Source: Prevotella sp. (GTDB lineage Bacteria > Bacteroidota > Bacteroidia > Bacteroidales > Bacteroidaceae). From it: DNA of 34,161 bases. Position 1 is the stretch's first letter, and every line of letters begins with the position of its first letter. The notes under the pieces are model-generated. The model had not been told where the DNA came from. It saw only the letters and a program-made list of their open reading frames with translations, and made no database searches. The position numbers and the translations under genes were made by a program. The stretch covers positions 1 through 34,161 of the forward strand of contig JALFRV010000230.1 of NCBI GenBank assembly GCA_022778905.1. The letters run 5' to 3'. This document shows positions 33,128 through 34,161 of this stretch, in pieces.

Positions 33128-33525
33128 GGCAAATGGAACAGTCGGAAGGCCTTTCCTTCGATTTGAAACTGATGGACCAGCAGCTCCGCCGTGTCCGTCT
33201 TGACCAAATAGAAATGGCAGTCGGGACAGGGACAGCGGTCACAGCAGCGGTAGGGAATGAGATAACGGTCGCGCCCGATGGACAGTGTGTCGCCCGGAAG
33301 AGCCTTGATACGCCCGAGCAGAGGGATGCTGTCGCCGAAGATGACGACATCGCCGCGGTTGAAATGCGTGCGCAACAGACGGTTCACCATGACACGGTCA
33401 CCCTTCCGGAAATCCTTGCTGAGATCGGCAGGAACAGTGTAGACAGTGAAGATAAAGGCGCGAACGGCAAGCATCAGGGCCAGTGCGACGATCAGCGCCA
33501 ATACGAACTTGAGCGCGTTTCGCAT
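33121..33525 (-). CDS. Degenerate signal peptidase I (S26) paralogue
   Basis: This is a 134-residue protein with one N-terminal membrane segment (LKFVLALIVALALMLAVRAF) and a short S26-like domain: VPADLSKDFRKGDRVMVNRL corresponds to the box with the catalytic Ser-Met, and RGDVVIFGDSIPLLGRIKALPGDTLSI to the Lys and PGD boxes. The Ser-Met pair is absent and Gly occupies the position expected for the catalytic Lys, so peptidase activity is unlikely. A cysteine cluster RCCDRCPCPDC (Cys94, 95, 98, 100, 103) lies in the exported part. It sits between the signal peptidase and WbqC genes, 42 bp after the former and overlapping the latter. A structural or regulatory partner role for the main peptidase is possible. 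Confidence 0.75.
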   Translation of the reverse strand: MRNALKFVLALIVALALMLAVRAFIFTVYTVPADLSKDFRKGDRVMVNRLLRTHFNRGDVVIFGDSIPLLGRIKALPGDTLSIGRDRYLIPYRCCDRCPCPDCHFYLVKTDTAELLVHQFQIEGKAFRLFHLPW

Positions 33526-33567
33526 CGTATATGATTCAGAAAGGCCTGCTCCCGGGGGAGCACACCT

Positions 33568-34161
33568 TTATTTGATATTATCCACCATCGTGAAGAGGCG
33601 GCTCCAGCGGATGCCTCCGAAACCTTTACGGTCGGGATCCGAGGACCACCAAATGAAGATCGGCTTGCCCACGATATGGTCTTCGGGCACGAAACCCCAA
33701 TAGCGCGAGTCGGCCGAATTGTGCCTGTTGTCGCCCATCATCCAGTAATAGTCCATCTTGAACGTATAGCTCGTGGCCGGCTTTCCGTTGATGTAGATCC
33801 TGCTGTCCTTCACCGTGAGATCGTTACCTTCATAGACTCGGATCGGCCTTTCATAGACGGCGATGTTCTGCATGTTGAGTTTGATCGTCGCGCCCTTCTT
33901 CGGAATCCAGACCGGACCATAGTTGTCACGCGTCCAGCCGGTCACCGCGTTGAGCGGATAGAGGTCGCCCGTCGGCGCGTCCGTGTTCAGGCGGATGCTC
34001 TCGACCAAGTCCTTGCGGGCCGAAAGGGCTTTCACCGCAGCCTTCGTCAACGGCATGCAGCCGCTCTGGTTGAGCATCATCAGATCCTCGACCGATATGC
34101 CTAACTTCTTCAGAAGATCTTCGGGCAGGTTGTTGCGCAGCTTGACGTAGTAGGTGTACTA
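33568..34161 (-). CDS. lepB: Signal peptidase I, C-terminal part (window edge)
   Basis: The C-terminal 170-196 residues of a signal peptidase I are present, including DYYWMMGDNRHNSADSRYWG and VPEDHIVGKPIFIWW, the conserved last S26 box. The region before it (KKLGISVEDLMMLNQSGCMPL) is the insertion typical of Bacteroidetes LepB. The catalytic Ser and Lys boxes lie beyond the window. In the frame, the very last codon of the window (34161-34159) reads TAG; either the gene is interrupted there or the window edge is misleading. The enzyme cleaves signal peptides at the periplasmic face of the inner membrane. Confidence 0.8.

Noticed and set aside
34159-34161. TAG recoded as an amino acid in this organism
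   Set aside because: TAG ends the phosphatase and S46 peptidase genes at normal family lengths, so it is a stop here.

Overview
The window looks like chromosomal DNA of a Bacteroidales bacterium, most likely Prevotella-like with a fairly high GC content. Supporting signs are Bacteroidetes-type promoters (TTTG, about 19-21 nt, then TAnnTTTG), the lack of obvious Shine-Dalgarno sequences, an S46 dipeptidyl-peptidase, GH106/GH28/GH43/GH2 carbohydrate enzymes, a TonB receptor with a surface lipoprotein, a WbqC protein, and a duplicated signal peptidase locus. No rRNA, tRNA, CRISPR array, transposase or integrase was seen.

Layout. 1-4852 (+): a truncated TonB-dependent receptor, a beta-helix lipoprotein and a purple-acid-phosphatase-like enzyme, probably an outer-membrane uptake and dephosphorylation operon closed by a hairpin terminator. 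4853-5582: a gene-free block of dispersed palindromic repeats. 5583-11801 (-): a GH28, GH106, GH43-like operon, probably for rhamnogalacturonan or pectin fragments. 11953-16860 (+): a fused SpmA-SpmB membrane protein, a MOP-superfamily flippase, and a DPP7-type S46 peptidase. 16881-18004: a 900-bp AT-rich cassette between two perfect 112-bp direct repeats, each carrying a terminator. It holds a Cys-rich small reading frame without a normal start codon and, 9 nt later, an 83-aa membrane protein. 18437-21316 (+): a secreted GH2-type enzyme. 21725-23587 (-): a DEAD-box RNA helicase with a TTG start overlapped by a tiny upstream ORF. 23796-24323 (+): a LOG-family protein convergent with a dicarboxylate/amino-acid symporter (-). 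25767-27910 (-): a PfkB kinase and a flavodiiron protein with overlapping genes. 28075-29298 (+): an M16 protease. 29912-34161 (-): signal peptidase (partial), a degenerate signal peptidase paralogue, a WbqC protein, and a large secreted protein that I could not assign to a family.

The most unusual object is the repeat-bounded cassette at 16881-18004, which resembles a small toxin/immunity or bacteriocin-type pair dropped behind the terminator of the peptidase gene. Other points of interest are three genes whose -7 promoter box lies only 5-8 nt before the start codon (probable leaderless mRNAs), the GH28 homologue with Ala in place of the usual active-site His, the signal peptidase paralogue lacking the catalytic dyad, and two families of intergenic palindromic repeats recurring across the window.
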